Shown: positions 46,713-57,445, counted from the first letter of the stretch. The stretch is DNA of 64,000 nucleotides from JANQQC01 sp965262255 (GCA_965262255.1 OZ253505.1:1364001-1428000); one strand, 5' to 3'. A program made the numbers and translations. The notes: generated by a model from the letters alone, not told the origin.

Positions 46713-48515
46713 ATGCAAACCAATATGATGGGGATTCAACAGATCTTTGACGGAGATATTCACTATACTGCTCCTTTATTTCAACGACCATACGTTTGGA
46801 CTGAAGCCAACCAATGGCAGCCATTGTGGGATGACATTCGTCCAATAGCGGAAAATGTAGCAACAGACAAGGAAGTGCGAAATCATTTTCTAGGTGCCAC
46901 TGTTCACGAACTTATAAAAGTTCGTCCGGGGACAACTCGATCTTTTCGAATCATTGACGGTCAGCAACGAATTACAACTGTACAAATATTATTGAAAGCG
47001 ATCGGGGATATTGCTGCGATGAGGAAGCAGCCAAAACATAGGCAAAATTTAAAACGATTTCTAACTAACGATAACACGTTGAATGAGACTTCTGAGAAAA
47101 ACCAAAAATTTTGGCCTACGCATACAGATAGGGAGAACTATAAACTAGTTATGGACTGTGACTCTCCGTTTGATCTGAAGCATAAGTTAGGGCTGCCGTT
47201 ACACAAATTGCCTCTACAAGATAGTAAAATTGCTAACGCATATCTTTTTTTCTATAAGAAGATTGACAAGTGGCTTGAAACAGGAAATCTATCAATCGAG
47301 ATGAAATTAAGAGGTTTACTTGGTGCTGTACTAGGAAAAATCACTATGGTCGTAATTGAAATTGACGACGAGGATAATCCACAGGCCATATTTGAAACAT
47401 TAAATGATCGGGGTACTAAATTACTTGCTGCAGATTTAATTAAAAATAACTTGCTGAGTGACATTAGTGTGACACAAGCGGAACAACTTTACAAACAATA
47501 CTGGGAACACTTTGATTCAGAGGCAAGTTTTTGGAGGAAGGAAGTAGGGACGGGGCATGCCCAAAGAGCGCAAATCGACACTTTTCTCCATTACGCTCTA
47601 ACCTTAATGAAAGGAAAGTTTGTAACTACTGGCCAGCTCTACAGTGAATTCCGTGAACTGAAACCTAATCTGGAATCGGGGAGTTCAGAAAAATGGCTAA
47701 ATAGGCTTAGCTCTTTGGGAAATATATACAGAAGTTTAAACCGAAGTCACGACGATAAACGTGTTTCGGATTTCCTTGATAGAATGAAAGTTATGAACAT
47801 GAAATCTTCATGGCCCTTCATTCTGGCACTTTTTGAAAAGTACTCTAGCGATGTAGATTTAGTAAAGAAAATTCTTACCTACATAGAGAGTTTTCTTATA
47901 CGGCGATCTGTTTGTGGGTGGAGTACAAGGCACTACAGTATATTTTTCAGCGAATTGTCAGGCATTGCAAAGAATGCCGATTCTGATATTATCAGTAAAA
48001 TTTGTGACAAAATTCTCAATGGTAAAGCTGAAATAGATAAATTCCCCGCGGACAACGAATTTAAAGACGCTTGGATGAATGTCGAACTGTATCGAAAGCT
48101 AAGTAAACCCAGAGTAAGAATGTTTCTAGAAATAATGGAGGATCAAACACGGACAGACTATGCTGAAGAGAAATCCGTTCGAAAAAAACTTTCTATCGAA
48201 CACATTATGCCGCAGGAATGGGAGGAAAATTGGCCCTGTCCCTATGATAAACGAGAGGAGAGAAACCAAATAATCCACACGATCGGAAACTTGACTTTAA
48301 TCGAGCGAGGTTTTAACTCTGCACAATCTAATCGGCCTTGGAAGTCTACTAGCAATAGAGATAATGGAAAACGCGATCGTATGAGAAAACATTCCTTGCT
48401 AGCATTGAATCATAACATTTGCGAAAACGAAAATTGGAGTGAATACGAAATCAGAAAGCGTTCGGAGGATCTTTTTCGAATTGCTCTTAAAGTATGGCCG
48501 ATGCCTTTTCTCTAA
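46713..48515 (+). CDS. DUF262/DUF1524 protein (GmrSD-type nuclease)
   Basis: A 600-aa protein with the two domains of GmrSD type IV restriction enzymes in one chain. The N-terminal DUF262 has YTAPLFQRPYVWTEANQWQP and the nucleotide-site motif RIIDGQQRITT (about 85-95). The C-terminal DUF1524 nuclease has an HNH-like core, SIEHIMPQEW, followed by IGNLTLIERGFN. Fused GmrSD and BrxU proteins cut DNA carrying modified cytosine and depend on nucleotide hydrolysis, so this may attack modified phage DNA. It is intact. The AAA gene follows after 125 bases on the same strand. Confidence 0.88.
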   Translation: MQTNMMGIQQIFDGDIHYTAPLFQRPYVWTEANQWQPLWDDIRPIAENVATDKEVRNHFLGATVHELIKVRPGTTRSFRIIDGQQRITTVQILLKAIGDIAAMRKQPKHRQNLKRFLTNDNTLNETSEKNQKFWPTHTDRENYKLVMDCDSPFDLKHKLGLPLHKLPLQDSKIANAYLFFYKKIDKWLETGNLSIEMKLRGLLGAVLGKITMVVIEIDDEDNPQAIFETLNDRGTKLLAADLIKNNLLSDISVTQAEQLYKQYWEHFDSEASFWRKEVGTGHAQRAQIDTFLHYALTLMKGKFVTTGQLYSEFRELKPNLESGSSEKWLNRLSSLGNIYRSLNRSHDDKRVSDFLDRMKVMNMKSSWPFILALFEKYSSDVDLVKKILTYIESFLIRRSVCGWSTRHYSIFFSELSGIAKNADSDIISKICDKILNGKAEIDKFPADNEFKDAWMNVELYRKLSKPRVRMFLEIMEDQTRTDYAEEKSVRKKLSIEHIMPQEWEENWPCPYDKREERNQIIHTIGNLTLIERGFNSAQSNRPWKSTSNRDNGKRDRMRKHSLLALNHNICENENWSEYEIRKRSEDLFRIALKVWPMPFL

Positions 48516-48640
48516 TTGCAAATTTACTAGTTGAACCTTCTGAAAAAAAAAAGAAATAGACATTCGATGGCCTCAAATTGTAGCATAATAGAACCCTTAC
48601 AATCTGAGTTGACTATAGCCACCCTTACCAAGACAAACAG

Positions 48641-50068
48641 ATGTCGAAACCAGAGCCCATAACTGTGAGCGTTCGAAATTTCGGGCCAATAGAGAAAGGA
48701 TCGATTGACCTCCGACCTCTAACTGTTCTCTCCGGGCTAGGTAACACCGGTAAGTCTTGGATTGCCGGCTTGCTCTACACATTATTTGAACGCCTTACGA
48801 ATGAGAGATCTCGATTACATGACCAGGGCTTAGTAAATCTCGATACTGCTGCAACACCCTTGCAAAAAAAGTTAATTGAAAATCCGATGAATTGGATAGA
48901 AAGCATACGAGCAAACAAAAAAATAGTACTTAGCGAAAATGAGAGACGAGCATTCGAATCGATCGTAAACACCGAATACGCTAATCTCGAAAAGGAACTT
49001 TGTCATTGTCTAGGATTTACTAGTCACGACAAAATGATCCGGTGGCGAACCAACGACGAGACCGTTATTCACGTGCATTCCGAAACCACATCCGACGATC
49101 CGAACAACTTTTCCATCCAGCTAAACATGATGAAACATTCGTCGGAATTCAGAATTTCGTTACCCTATGACCTTGAATTTCATGGTGACCGAACAAAATT
49201 CGGAAAATTCATATCTGAGTATCTTACAGATGCCAATGACGATAGAATTGCCATTGCGAATTCAATTATCGCAAAGCTAATACTTGACACAGTCTACAGA
49301 AATTTTTTCAGTTCTGGCAGAACCTTATTTGTACCATCTGTTAGAGTTGGACTGATGAATAACTTTCGATCAATTGTACAATCTGCGCTCCACGGTGAAC
49401 TCGATACTCAACCAGCATCAAGTCAAGGAACGATGCTTCGAACGGGGATTTCTATTGATTTTCTCCAGAATCTAATTGGAATTCCTTCTAGTTTTATGGA
49501 TGGCGAAGTTCAGAAGATCGCATGTGGATTAGAAAAAGAGATTCTTGGCGGAAAGATTATCGTCGAACACGATCTGGTCAACTTCCCTTACTTTTCTTTT
49601 GTGTCTGATTCATCTGGTGAGAAAATGCCATTGAGTGCGGCATCGTCTACAGTATCTCAGTTGGCTCCTTTAGTTTTATTTTTGAGATACTTTGGAGAAC
49701 GTTCTCATACAATAATTATTGAAGAACCAGAAATTCACCTGCATCCAGTATCACAAGTCAAACTTGTTCGCGAAATCGGGCGGTTAGTAAATATCGGGTA
49801 TCGAGTAATCATAACTACTCATAGTGAGTTTGTCGTGACTGCATTATGCAACTTGGTGATAGAAGCTGAAAATCAGAACGGATTCCTTTCACTGCACCCT
49901 GACAACGTCGGGTTTTGGAGATTTGATGAGCATAGTGACACTGAAGGAACTATTGTCAATGAGGTCATATGGGATCTTGACCAAGGAGGTTATGATCACC
50001 GGTTTGATCGCGTTTCTCTAGACATTTTGAACACTTGGCTGAAGGAACGACAACTTAGTGACGATTAG
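48641..50068 (+). CDS. RecF/OLD-like AAA ATPase without a nuclease domain
   Basis: A 475-aa ATPase starting MSKPEPITVSVRNFGPIEKG. It has Walker A GLGNTGKS (32-39), a signature-like SASSTVSQLAPL, Walker B IIIEEPEIHLHP, and the H-loop VIITTHSEFV near residue 400. The C-terminal 60 residues are short and carry no toprim motif, so it would act as a sensor or motor with a partner. The nearest partner on the same strand is the DUF262 protein. Whether they act together is inferred from order alone. Confidence 0.8.
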   Translation: MSKPEPITVSVRNFGPIEKGSIDLRPLTVLSGLGNTGKSWIAGLLYTLFERLTNERSRLHDQGLVNLDTAATPLQKKLIENPMNWIESIRANKKIVLSENERRAFESIVNTEYANLEKELCHCLGFTSHDKMIRWRTNDETVIHVHSETTSDDPNNFSIQLNMMKHSSEFRISLPYDLEFHGDRTKFGKFISEYLTDANDDRIAIANSIIAKLILDTVYRNFFSSGRTLFVPSVRVGLMNNFRSIVQSALHGELDTQPASSQGTMLRTGISIDFLQNLIGIPSSFMDGEVQKIACGLEKEILGGKIIVEHDLVNFPYFSFVSDSSGEKMPLSAASSTVSQLAPLVLFLRYFGERSHTIIIEEPEIHLHPVSQVKLVREIGRLVNIGYRVIITTHSEFVVTALCNLVIEAENQNGFLSLHPDNVGFWRFDEHSDTEGTIVNEVIWDLDQGGYDHRFDRVSLDILNTWLKERQLSDD

Positions 50069-50599
50069 GTTGATTTACTAGTCCGGTCGATTCAGCGATT
50101 GACCAAACCCGGACTGATAGTTTCCTCAATGATTGAAGCAAAACAGCTGAATCTCACATGTGCGAGATTCCTTAGATTCTTGGCAAATGAATTGACACCT
50201 TGGTATCTAAGAGAAATATTTTAATTGCTAGCAATATCGTAAATGAATTCTCTCTTTCTCGACCCCAGCAAACTGATTTTCAGCCCCAAACTTCTTAGCA
50301 ACTGAATATCAACGAATTAAATTCTGGTACCGTCTAATCTATTTTCTGACTATTTGCGGAGTTACGTTTAATTTTTCATCTACTGCAACCTATGTATGGC
50401 CCTACTGCGAAACTGATTTAACCATAGCCTTTAGTTCAAACGTCGAGAGAATCTAGTTCATATAAAAATTTGACAGATAAAGAGACCTTTTCTCTTCGTC
50501 AGCGTCGAAATCACTTTTATTAATCTTAGACAATGTAAACAGGATGACAAAAACTTATCGTTGTTCATGTGGTTTTTAAGGCATTCTTACTCACAATTC
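50069..50599. other. no convincing gene
   Basis: About 530 bases between convergent genes, with no frame of note and no strong terminator that I can see. Confidence 0.5.
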
Positions 50600-52432
50600 C
50601 TAGGTCTCAATAATACGAACTTGACTTTTCTCAAACATTCCCTTCGAAACAAGCTCTTTCTTCGCTTCCTGTGGTTTTAGGGAAAAGAGAATGACTTGTA
50701 GTATTCGCCGAGCGCGAGTGAAACACACGTAGGCCAATCTACGAGAACGCCTGATCTGTCTATCTGTTCCCTTGACAGAAATATCTGGTAATAATAACTT
50801 AGAAAAGCTGTATTGCGACCAAGCAGCCTCGACATCGTCAAAGAAAACTAATACATTATCGTATTCCTCTCCTTTAACCCCATGCTGAGTGCTAAAAGGC
50901 GAATTAGTGTTAATGAAGTCAGCATAAGCTTGAATTTCCTTTATGTCTGTTCGAAAAAATTCGTCTGCAAGCCAATCCGACTTTTCCTGCTGATTCAATG
51001 TGTCATTATAAACCTCTTGTCTTGGACTACGACTAAGATGTGATTCTAACGCTGCGTGAGCTCGATATAGCCTATTCTCATTTACGTATCTTAACACGCC
51101 CTTAATTGAGCCGCTGTGCCATAGTTCTTTTAGCCTACCTAGGTGTAACCTCACTAGCAACACTACATCCTTCAACGAACGTTCATCATTTGGGACTCCA
51201 ACATAGAAAAGTGGACTATGTGTTCGCAGTATTCGCAATACCTCGTGTTCGTCTCCGTTTTCTATTGCAGACAATACCGGCCAAATAACTTGAATGATTG
51301 GCTTCAGCAGATAGTGACTACCGTCCTCAAACCTGTTTTTTGTATTTTGTGAAGCATAGTTTCCAGTAAACACCTTATGCAAGTTTATAAATTTTAACCT
51401 CCGTGCTATCATTTGTCTAGTTAAGAATAGACATTTAGAATTTGCGTCGTTTGTCCAACTAATCTTTTCTAACACTGCGTCATACCTATTCGCCGCCCGC
51501 TCTAGTTGCACGTCGGTGTAACGATTCTTTTTTCCTTCTGGTTCTTCTGCTTGTACTATATTTAGTCTCACCTCGCCATCACTTTGTGAAAATCTTCCCG
51601 CTGAAATCTGCTTTACATCTTCTCGTAAAGCATTGGCAAGGTTAATAATCTTCGGAACCGATCTATAATTTTCGCATTTCTTGATCAGTTTGAAGTCTTT
51701 CGGCCCACAAATTTCACCGACTCCTGTATCGTATATCTGTTGCATAGGGTCACCAAAGTAACCTAAACATACTAATTGTGTCCGTTCAACAATAATGTTC
51801 AGCGCGTCAATCACTAAGCGATCCGTATCTTGAGCCTCATCAACAAAGATGAAAGGGTACTTATGGCCCAAGATCTTTTGTAGAATAGGGCTGATAGTGA
51901 TAAGCTTGGTGGCTATCGTAATTACATCGTCGTGCCCTATCTTACCTTCGTTGAATTTACTATAGCCGTTATTATCGTATTCAAACCTCGATATTTTTTC
52001 AATACAGTTAATCTCCTCGCGTAATGTTTCAATTTCAGCTTGTGCACTTTTTGATTTTTCTCCGCCTCCGTTAGCCACTAACTTACATTTGTCAATCTTC
52101 TTACGAATAACACTTTCGGAAATTTGGTTGGCTATATCTTGGGTGAATCTACTTACTTCGCCCCAAAGAAAACTATGAATTGTTGACACAACGAAAATCT
52201 TATCATCGTCTAATCGCTGTCTCAACTCATCTCTAGCTCTCTTAGTATAGGTTATACAGACAACCTTCTGATTTTTTCGTCTCAAACTTTCTCCACAGTT
52301 TGAATCTATATATTTTAACGCTCTTGTCAGAGAACTTGTTTTTCCTGAGCCAGCGCCTGCTACTACTGCAAACGACTGCCTCTTATTGATACAGTCTCTT
52401 ATTTCCTTGTCCGCAGAGGTCATTTCAACCAT
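50600..52432 (-). CDS. UvrD/Rep-type helicase, Gabija GajB-like
   Basis: A 610-aa SF1A helicase. Motif I is AVVAGAGSGKTSSL (about 23-36), motif II FVDEAQDTDRL, and motif V-VI HGVKGEEYDNVLVFF and AYVCFTRARRIL. It is shorter than UvrD and lacks large 1B/2B insertions. The start at 52432 overlaps the end of the upstream OLD-type nuclease gene by 8 bases, so the two are translationally coupled. A helicase paired this way with a class 2 OLD nuclease is the layout of Gabija (GajA plus GajB). The protein is longer than the founding GajB (about 490 aa), so this may be a diverged subtype. All motifs are intact. Confidence 0.85.
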   Translation of the reverse strand: MVEMTSADKEIRDCINKRQSFAVVAGAGSGKTSSLTRALKYIDSNCGESLRRKNQKVVCITYTKRARDELRQRLDDDKIFVVSTIHSFLWGEVSRFTQDIANQISESVIRKKIDKCKLVANGGGEKSKSAQAEIETLREEINCIEKISRFEYDNNGYSKFNEGKIGHDDVITIATKLITISPILQKILGHKYPFIFVDEAQDTDRLVIDALNIIVERTQLVCLGYFGDPMQQIYDTGVGEICGPKDFKLIKKCENYRSVPKIINLANALREDVKQISAGRFSQSDGEVRLNIVQAEEPEGKKNRYTDVQLERAANRYDAVLEKISWTNDANSKCLFLTRQMIARRLKFINLHKVFTGNYASQNTKNRFEDGSHYLLKPIIQVIWPVLSAIENGDEHEVLRILRTHSPLFYVGVPNDERSLKDVVLLVRLHLGRLKELWHSGSIKGVLRYVNENRLYRAHAALESHLSRSPRQEVYNDTLNQQEKSDWLADEFFRTDIKEIQAYADFINTNSPFSTQHGVKGEEYDNVLVFFDDVEAAWSQYSFSKLLLPDISVKGTDRQIRRSRRLAYVCFTRARRILQVILFSLKPQEAKKELVSKGMFEKSQVRIIET

Positions 52433-54515
52433 TATGAATCTCCTTCGTAGTAGAGGTTTCCCCTAGTCGTTCTTGAAGCCAATCTAATCCCTCCTCTATA
52501 TACTCAGGGCAGTTCCAACATCCGTCTGCCAATGCATTGAGCGCAAACTCTGTTTTCTTTCGAATATCCTTTCGGACAAACTCGAAAACGTCCCGGTTTA
52601 TTTCATCGATATTTTCTGGAAGTTTAAAACTGCTAAGAAACCCAGATACTCCGCACTTCTCCAAATTCGCGAGAATTAGGTCCTCTTCAAAAGTTCGTCC
52701 CAGTAGCGCTAATTTCGAGTTGTTGAACTGAGTATCTTTGCGTTTCTGATACGTCACGAATCTTTTGCCACTTTCCTGAATCTTTTCTTGCCTAGTTATT
52801 TCCTGTAAATCGTTGATTGATTTAACATTAGGAAAATAGTTTTTTATTGAGGGATTTGAGCTAATCGCTTTCTTTTTCGCGGCATAACACGCTTTCCTAG
52901 TCTTCGAATCGACTGAATCCAAATCTGTAACGATCAAGTAGGGTATATCTAAAAATTTCATCAAGTCATCAAAAATATGAGCGTGTGCTCCCCCAACTTC
53001 CATGACACTTAGATGTAAACTCTTAAGATTTGGACGAAACCGATTGATCATTTCCGGCAGTAGTATTCGCTCTGAGGTTCCTTCAACAAAAATAGCCCCA
53101 TCTGCGAACAAAAGATCGCTGTATGTCAGCGTCATATAACGTTCTAAAAAGTTCTTAGCCTCTTTCGAGTCTGAAAACATTGTATCTGCAGAGTCAGCGG
53201 TGACATTGAACTCCGCCAGATTTTTGATTTCGGTATTTGTAAGCTTTGCTAGTTCTGTATTTTCTTCGGTATCTAGTACACAGCGCCTAAAATAACGAAT
53301 TTTGTCAAATTCTACAGAGTTTGCAATATGAGAAGAGTGTGTAGTAATGACTAACTGTGGTACAATACTATGCTCAGTTTTCAATCCTTCAAGTATTGAC
53401 CACATGTTTATCGAAAACGATCGTTGCGACTGAGGATGCAGATGTACTTCAGGTTCTTCAATGAATATCACGTGGCACTGCGGTTGATCTTCTGACGTTG
53501 TCGAACACTGCATTTGAAAATCCAATAATTGAGTCGCAATCAATATCAAGTTCTTCGTTCCAAGTCCGTTGTTTGCTTCAGGAAGACTGTGTTTGCTTCC
53601 GTACTCAATATACTCAATGTCAGTTGTGCCTCTCAGAGCTTCATTTGTGGTCAACTTGGATACTACAGATAAATCACGTTCACTCGCGGACGGAAACCCA
53701 AGTTTTCTTAGTACCCCCATAAGGTCAGAGAATTTTGTCTTGTAATGTTCGGTTAGTTTGCTGTTATGATCTTCTACAATTCTTTCAGCCTCTTTGTCTG
53801 GGTCTACTCCACCGAAGTTTGAACTGTAGAATAGTGCAAACACTGAAGACAATTTACTGCCACGATTGCTAGCCTTAGTCTCGTCGTCTTGTAGAAATCG
53901 TTGCGCGTCTACAAAATCGATACGAAGAAGTGATTTGCAGAGATTTTTACCTTCTTTTGTCGTTAAGCTATTTGTCAGAGCTGAATTGTCATGTACCGTT
54001 AGCGTCTCGTACTGTATCGCAAAATGCTTATTTAGTTCGCTATCATTCGTCAAAAATTCGCTTAAAGTTTTAGTTGTATTTGTTTGGTGTTCTGTCGGAA
54101 TTGATTTAACATAATCCTCCCTCAATCTTTCAATGTCCTGCACTTTGTAAGTGCATCTAATCCCAATCTCTGTGACATCATCAGATAAACTGGTGACTAT
54201 ATCCCCAAGCTTAGCATACGGTATATTGTCTGAATCAATAGAAAACCATACATCAAGTCGGATTTCAGGTAGAGAGGGTAAGTCTTCTACTGGCTTGGCT
54301 CTTTCAAGTCCCCATTGATCAAACTCCTTCAGAAGTTCAATTGAAAAATCGTGTATTGAGAACTTTGCTTGGGCGATAAATTTCCGAAATACGTGTGCAG
54401 CAGAAGTTTTACCACTATTGTTGGGGCCAACAAAGACTGTTTCTTCTTCATGTAAAGAAAAAGAAACATCTCTCAGTCGACGAAAATTTCGTATTTTGAT
54501 TTCTTTAACTTTCAT
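52425..54515 (-). CDS. OLD-family ATPase/toprim nuclease, Gabija GajA-like
   Basis: A 696-aa protein with an ABC ATPase half and a C-terminal toprim nuclease. ATPase: FVGPNNSGKTSA (about 30-41), NGLGTKNLI, FIEEPEVHLHPQSQ and VITTHSSHIANS. Toprim: DGAIFVEGTSERILLPEM (Glu) and YLIVTDLDSVD (DxD), separated by the conserved VMEVGG. In Gabija, GajA nicks DNA and is held back by nucleotides, with GajB helping. The length is above the founding GajA (about 580 aa). It is first in the operon, intact, and starts after a weak ribosome site. Confidence 0.87.
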   Translation of the reverse strand: MKVKEIKIRNFRRLRDVSFSLHEEETVFVGPNNSGKTSAAHVFRKFIAQAKFSIHDFSIELLKEFDQWGLERAKPVEDLPSLPEIRLDVWFSIDSDNIPYAKLGDIVTSLSDDVTEIGIRCTYKVQDIERLREDYVKSIPTEHQTNTTKTLSEFLTNDSELNKHFAIQYETLTVHDNSALTNSLTTKEGKNLCKSLLRIDFVDAQRFLQDDETKASNRGSKLSSVFALFYSSNFGGVDPDKEAERIVEDHNSKLTEHYKTKFSDLMGVLRKLGFPSASERDLSVVSKLTTNEALRGTTDIEYIEYGSKHSLPEANNGLGTKNLILIATQLLDFQMQCSTTSEDQPQCHVIFIEEPEVHLHPQSQRSFSINMWSILEGLKTEHSIVPQLVITTHSSHIANSVEFDKIRYFRRCVLDTEENTELAKLTNTEIKNLAEFNVTADSADTMFSDSKEAKNFLERYMTLTYSDLLFADGAIFVEGTSERILLPEMINRFRPNLKSLHLSVMEVGGAHAHIFDDLMKFLDIPYLIVTDLDSVDSKTRKACYAAKKKAISSNPSIKNYFPNVKSINDLQEITRQEKIQESGKRFVTYQKRKDTQFNNSKLALLGRTFEEDLILANLEKCGVSGFLSSFKLPENIDEINRDVFEFVRKDIRKKTEFALNALADGCWNCPEYIEEGLDWLQERLGETSTTKEIHNG

Positions 54516-55165
54516 TTGTCATTTATCTTCGAAATACTGATCAGGAGGAAACTCGTTGCGAGGAAAATACCGGTTACAAAAATTTTTTTGCTTCTAATCT
54601 TACGGGGTCAGCACAGTCAATCTAAGATGAGAACGCAAACAATACATAAATAATTGTTTGAATACATGATATAAGGATCCTCTTAAACTTAGAAAGATTG
54701 ATAACGTCTAGCCTTAGTATATGAGGAATCTGTTACTTTTGCAAGAAATTTTTGAATGCCTAAAGCAGAATGTTGCCCCAAAGCAAGATTTCATTCGGCA
54801 TGTGTTTGAGCAGTTTCACGGATCTGTCTGTTAAAACTCTCGATCAACGAAGCGAACAAACCTGTCTATCAAAAGCCGTTTTGCCCGCTGTGCTGTCCGC
54901 ATAACCAACTTCAAATAGCGCCATGCGGCGATAACATCCTGCTTCCAACACGTTCTCTAGAGTAACCATACGTACCGTTCTATACCTTTAGCGACTAACG
55001 AGCGCAACAATGATTGTGAAACAAACTCGGCTTAGTTAGGATTGATATTAGTTCCCGATTCTTCCTCTAAAATGTCTTTACTGAAACTACACGGAAAAGT
55101 TTGATAACATTTTTCTGTCCTCTGTTAGCGCCTCCAAGTCAAACGTTGAACCTGTCCACTATCCA
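54516..55165. other. no convincing gene
   Basis: About 650 bases with scattered short frames. A stretch near 54840-54970 has minus-strand coding flavour (LENVLEAGCYRRMALFEVGY) but I cannot assign it. Confidence 0.45.
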
Positions 55166-57370
55166 TTACCTAGCGCCAATAATTCCCTTCACCAAGTCCG
55201 GTAGAGACTTTAAGTCGAGTCTTGAGGACTTAGCGTCAGTTAGCAACAAGTCTCGGTTAAGGTAGGGATGAAACTTTTCAAAGCTCAAGTTCAACGATTT
55301 GTCTGAAAAATCAATCCCAACTCCTCTCCTAATGTTTCGTAGAACATCCCATACCGAACGGTCTGCACCCTGCCCGCTTACCTCCAAAAAACCGTCATGT
55401 GGTGTCCAGCCATAACTATATGTCCCAAACACAAGCCCTAACGACCAAGTTTTTGTTGTTCCCGCCCATGTAGCGATGAAAGCTTTGTTACTACCAGTTT
55501 CGATGATTCTCCTAGAATCCAATCGATTTCCAAAAAATGTCGCTCGGCCTTGCGACAAAAGAAGTTTGGCTTCATCGTCAAGGTAGCGGGGAACGATTTC
55601 ACCTAAGTAAATAGAACGCATCTCAGTGATTACATTATCATGAACATCGCCCGGATCCCCTTCAAAACTAACCGCTGCTCCTGCATCCGACGGTTTTACA
55701 GAAATTTCCTTTTTGTCGCTGTCAACATCCACAACCTCCCACCGTCTTCCAGCAAAAATGATCGTCACGCCGATCGCCATTACATTATTCAACGGCAAGG
55801 TACCCAACTCTCGTCCATCAGCCGTAACACGGTATTCCACAGGAGTTTTGAAGACCGAGAAGAAACTATAATGTTCAGTCAACTTCTCTCCCACTTTACC
55901 CAGCAACAAATGTCCATCAGCGGCTTGCTCTAGCAAGCAGACTTCCTTATTCCCTAGCTGTCTCAAGACTTTGATGAATAATTCTGTCGATACATTTGTG
56001 AATGGTCCTTTTTGACATAATGTCTCATACAAATTTTTTGCTCTTTCACCCCCACGCTCTGCCACAACTGATAAAATCTGATGAACTAGCGTTGAAAGAT
56101 GTAAACTCTGTGGTTTCGGGGGTTCACACCATCTCCTAAGCATTAACTCTATCATAGCTATGCTTCGCACAAGTTTAACCCGGAGGAGATCAACCAAGCC
56201 GGCTTTGCCACTGATCCTTCGTTCTACCGCATATTGTCGTAAGATTGATGGCTCTCCGACTCTACGCCCGGACCGCCCAAGTCTCTGGCGAAGAGATGAA
56301 ACTGTAAACGGAGCACCGATTTGGGCGATGGTGTCCACTTCGCCTATATCAATACCCAACTCTAAAGTTGAAGTACATATCGCTGTAGCAGGTTGGCCTT
56401 CTTGTTTAAGTTTTTCCTCGACGAACTCTCTAACTTCCTTAGAAAGATTGCCATGGTGCGGAAAAAATTCCTCCGGTAGTCCTAGTTTCTCAGTTATCTG
56501 GCGCAAATAATCTGCGTAGACCTCGACAGTTTGGCGTCTGCCAGCGAAAACTAGATTGCTCTTTCCACGTAGAGTTTTGAAAATATGTTCTGCGATGCGT
56601 CTATCCGTCGCAAAACTATCGGTTTGTTCAGTTTGTTCGCCTTGATACCCTCGCAGTTGTAGTTTTATCTCTGCCCCGTTACTTTCCGCCTCCACGATCG
56701 CTATATTTTCGCTGTCATTTGGTCTCAAATACTGCTTTGCCAACTCGATATCGCCTAACGTGGCCGACAATCCAATACGTCGAATTCGCCGCGATGAAAG
56801 TGCTAGCTCCAACCGAGCTAGCAAAGATCGCAAATGAACTCCCCGTTCTATATCCAAAAACGTGTGTAACTCGTCAATCACAATAGCCTGGAGGTTGTTA
56901 AACAATCTTGGAATAAATCTTGCACGAGTTATAAATAAAGCTTCGAGAGATTCTGGCGTTATCAGAAGAACCCCGCTAGGTCTGTCTACTGCCGAGTCTT
57001 TCTTCGACTTAGCGACATCACCATGCCAAGGTGTGATTGCAATCTCCGTCTCTCTACATATTGACTGTAAACGTCCATATTGGTCGTTGATGAGTGCTTT
57101 GAGCGGCGAAACGTAAAGTAGATCGAAACTACCAGAATATATACCCTCGGGCCTAATAATTTGACTCAATAAAGGCAGAAAAGCCGCTTCAGTCTTTCCT
57201 CCTGCTGTTTCTGCGGCAATAATTACGTCTTGTTCTGACACCTGCCCTTCTTTGACCCCTGACTGCAGTATTGTCTTAATGGCTTCGGTCTGTATAAGTC
57301 GGAGTTCCGTCCAACCTTGGTCTCTGACCCATTTCTGGATTGGCCTTGCTAGGAGATCGTAACTATCCAT
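55166..57370 (-). CDS. Lhr-like DEAD/DEAH helicase (BrxHI-like)
   Basis: A 734-aa SF2 helicase. Motif I is AAETAGGKTEAAFL (about 52-65), motif II VIDELHTF, motif III LSATLGD, motif V ICTSTLELGIDIG and motif VI QRLGRSGRR. The C-terminal half (about 430-734) is the Lhr-type winged-helix and beta-bundle part with FAGRRWEVVDVD. In BREX type 2-like loci a helicase of this kind (BrxHI) accompanies the BrxD ATPase, which is the next gene upstream here. A 746-base gap with a MITE-like repeat now separates them. It is intact, with its own candidate promoter. Confidence 0.88.
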   Translation of the reverse strand: MDSYDLLARPIQKWVRDQGWTELRLIQTEAIKTILQSGVKEGQVSEQDVIIAAETAGGKTEAAFLPLLSQIIRPEGIYSGSFDLLYVSPLKALINDQYGRLQSICRETEIAITPWHGDVAKSKKDSAVDRPSGVLLITPESLEALFITRARFIPRLFNNLQAIVIDELHTFLDIERGVHLRSLLARLELALSSRRIRRIGLSATLGDIELAKQYLRPNDSENIAIVEAESNGAEIKLQLRGYQGEQTEQTDSFATDRRIAEHIFKTLRGKSNLVFAGRRQTVEVYADYLRQITEKLGLPEEFFPHHGNLSKEVREFVEEKLKQEGQPATAICTSTLELGIDIGEVDTIAQIGAPFTVSSLRQRLGRSGRRVGEPSILRQYAVERRISGKAGLVDLLRVKLVRSIAMIELMLRRWCEPPKPQSLHLSTLVHQILSVVAERGGERAKNLYETLCQKGPFTNVSTELFIKVLRQLGNKEVCLLEQAADGHLLLGKVGEKLTEHYSFFSVFKTPVEYRVTADGRELGTLPLNNVMAIGVTIIFAGRRWEVVDVDSDKKEISVKPSDAGAAVSFEGDPGDVHDNVITEMRSIYLGEIVPRYLDDEAKLLLSQGRATFFGNRLDSRRIIETGSNKAFIATWAGTTKTWSLGLVFGTYSYGWTPHDGFLEVSGQGADRSVWDVLRNIRRGVGIDFSDKSLNLSFEKFHPYLNRDLLLTDAKSSRLDLKSLPDLVKGIIGAR

Positions 57371-57403
57371 TGGAATTCTTCTCGGTGGTTAGCTTATCGC
57401 TAC

Positions 57404-57434
57404 ATTATACCAAAGCATTGGCGAGGTGTTTCAA
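57404..57434 (-). promoter_or_regulatory. candidate promoter for the helicase gene
   Basis: On the minus strand TTGAAA (57434-57429), a 19-base spacer, and consensus TATAAT (57409-57404), about 35 bases before the ATG. It lies just next to the repeat at 57446, which may have displaced an older operon link. Confidence 0.45.
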
Positions 57435-57445
57435 AATTACTCTTG

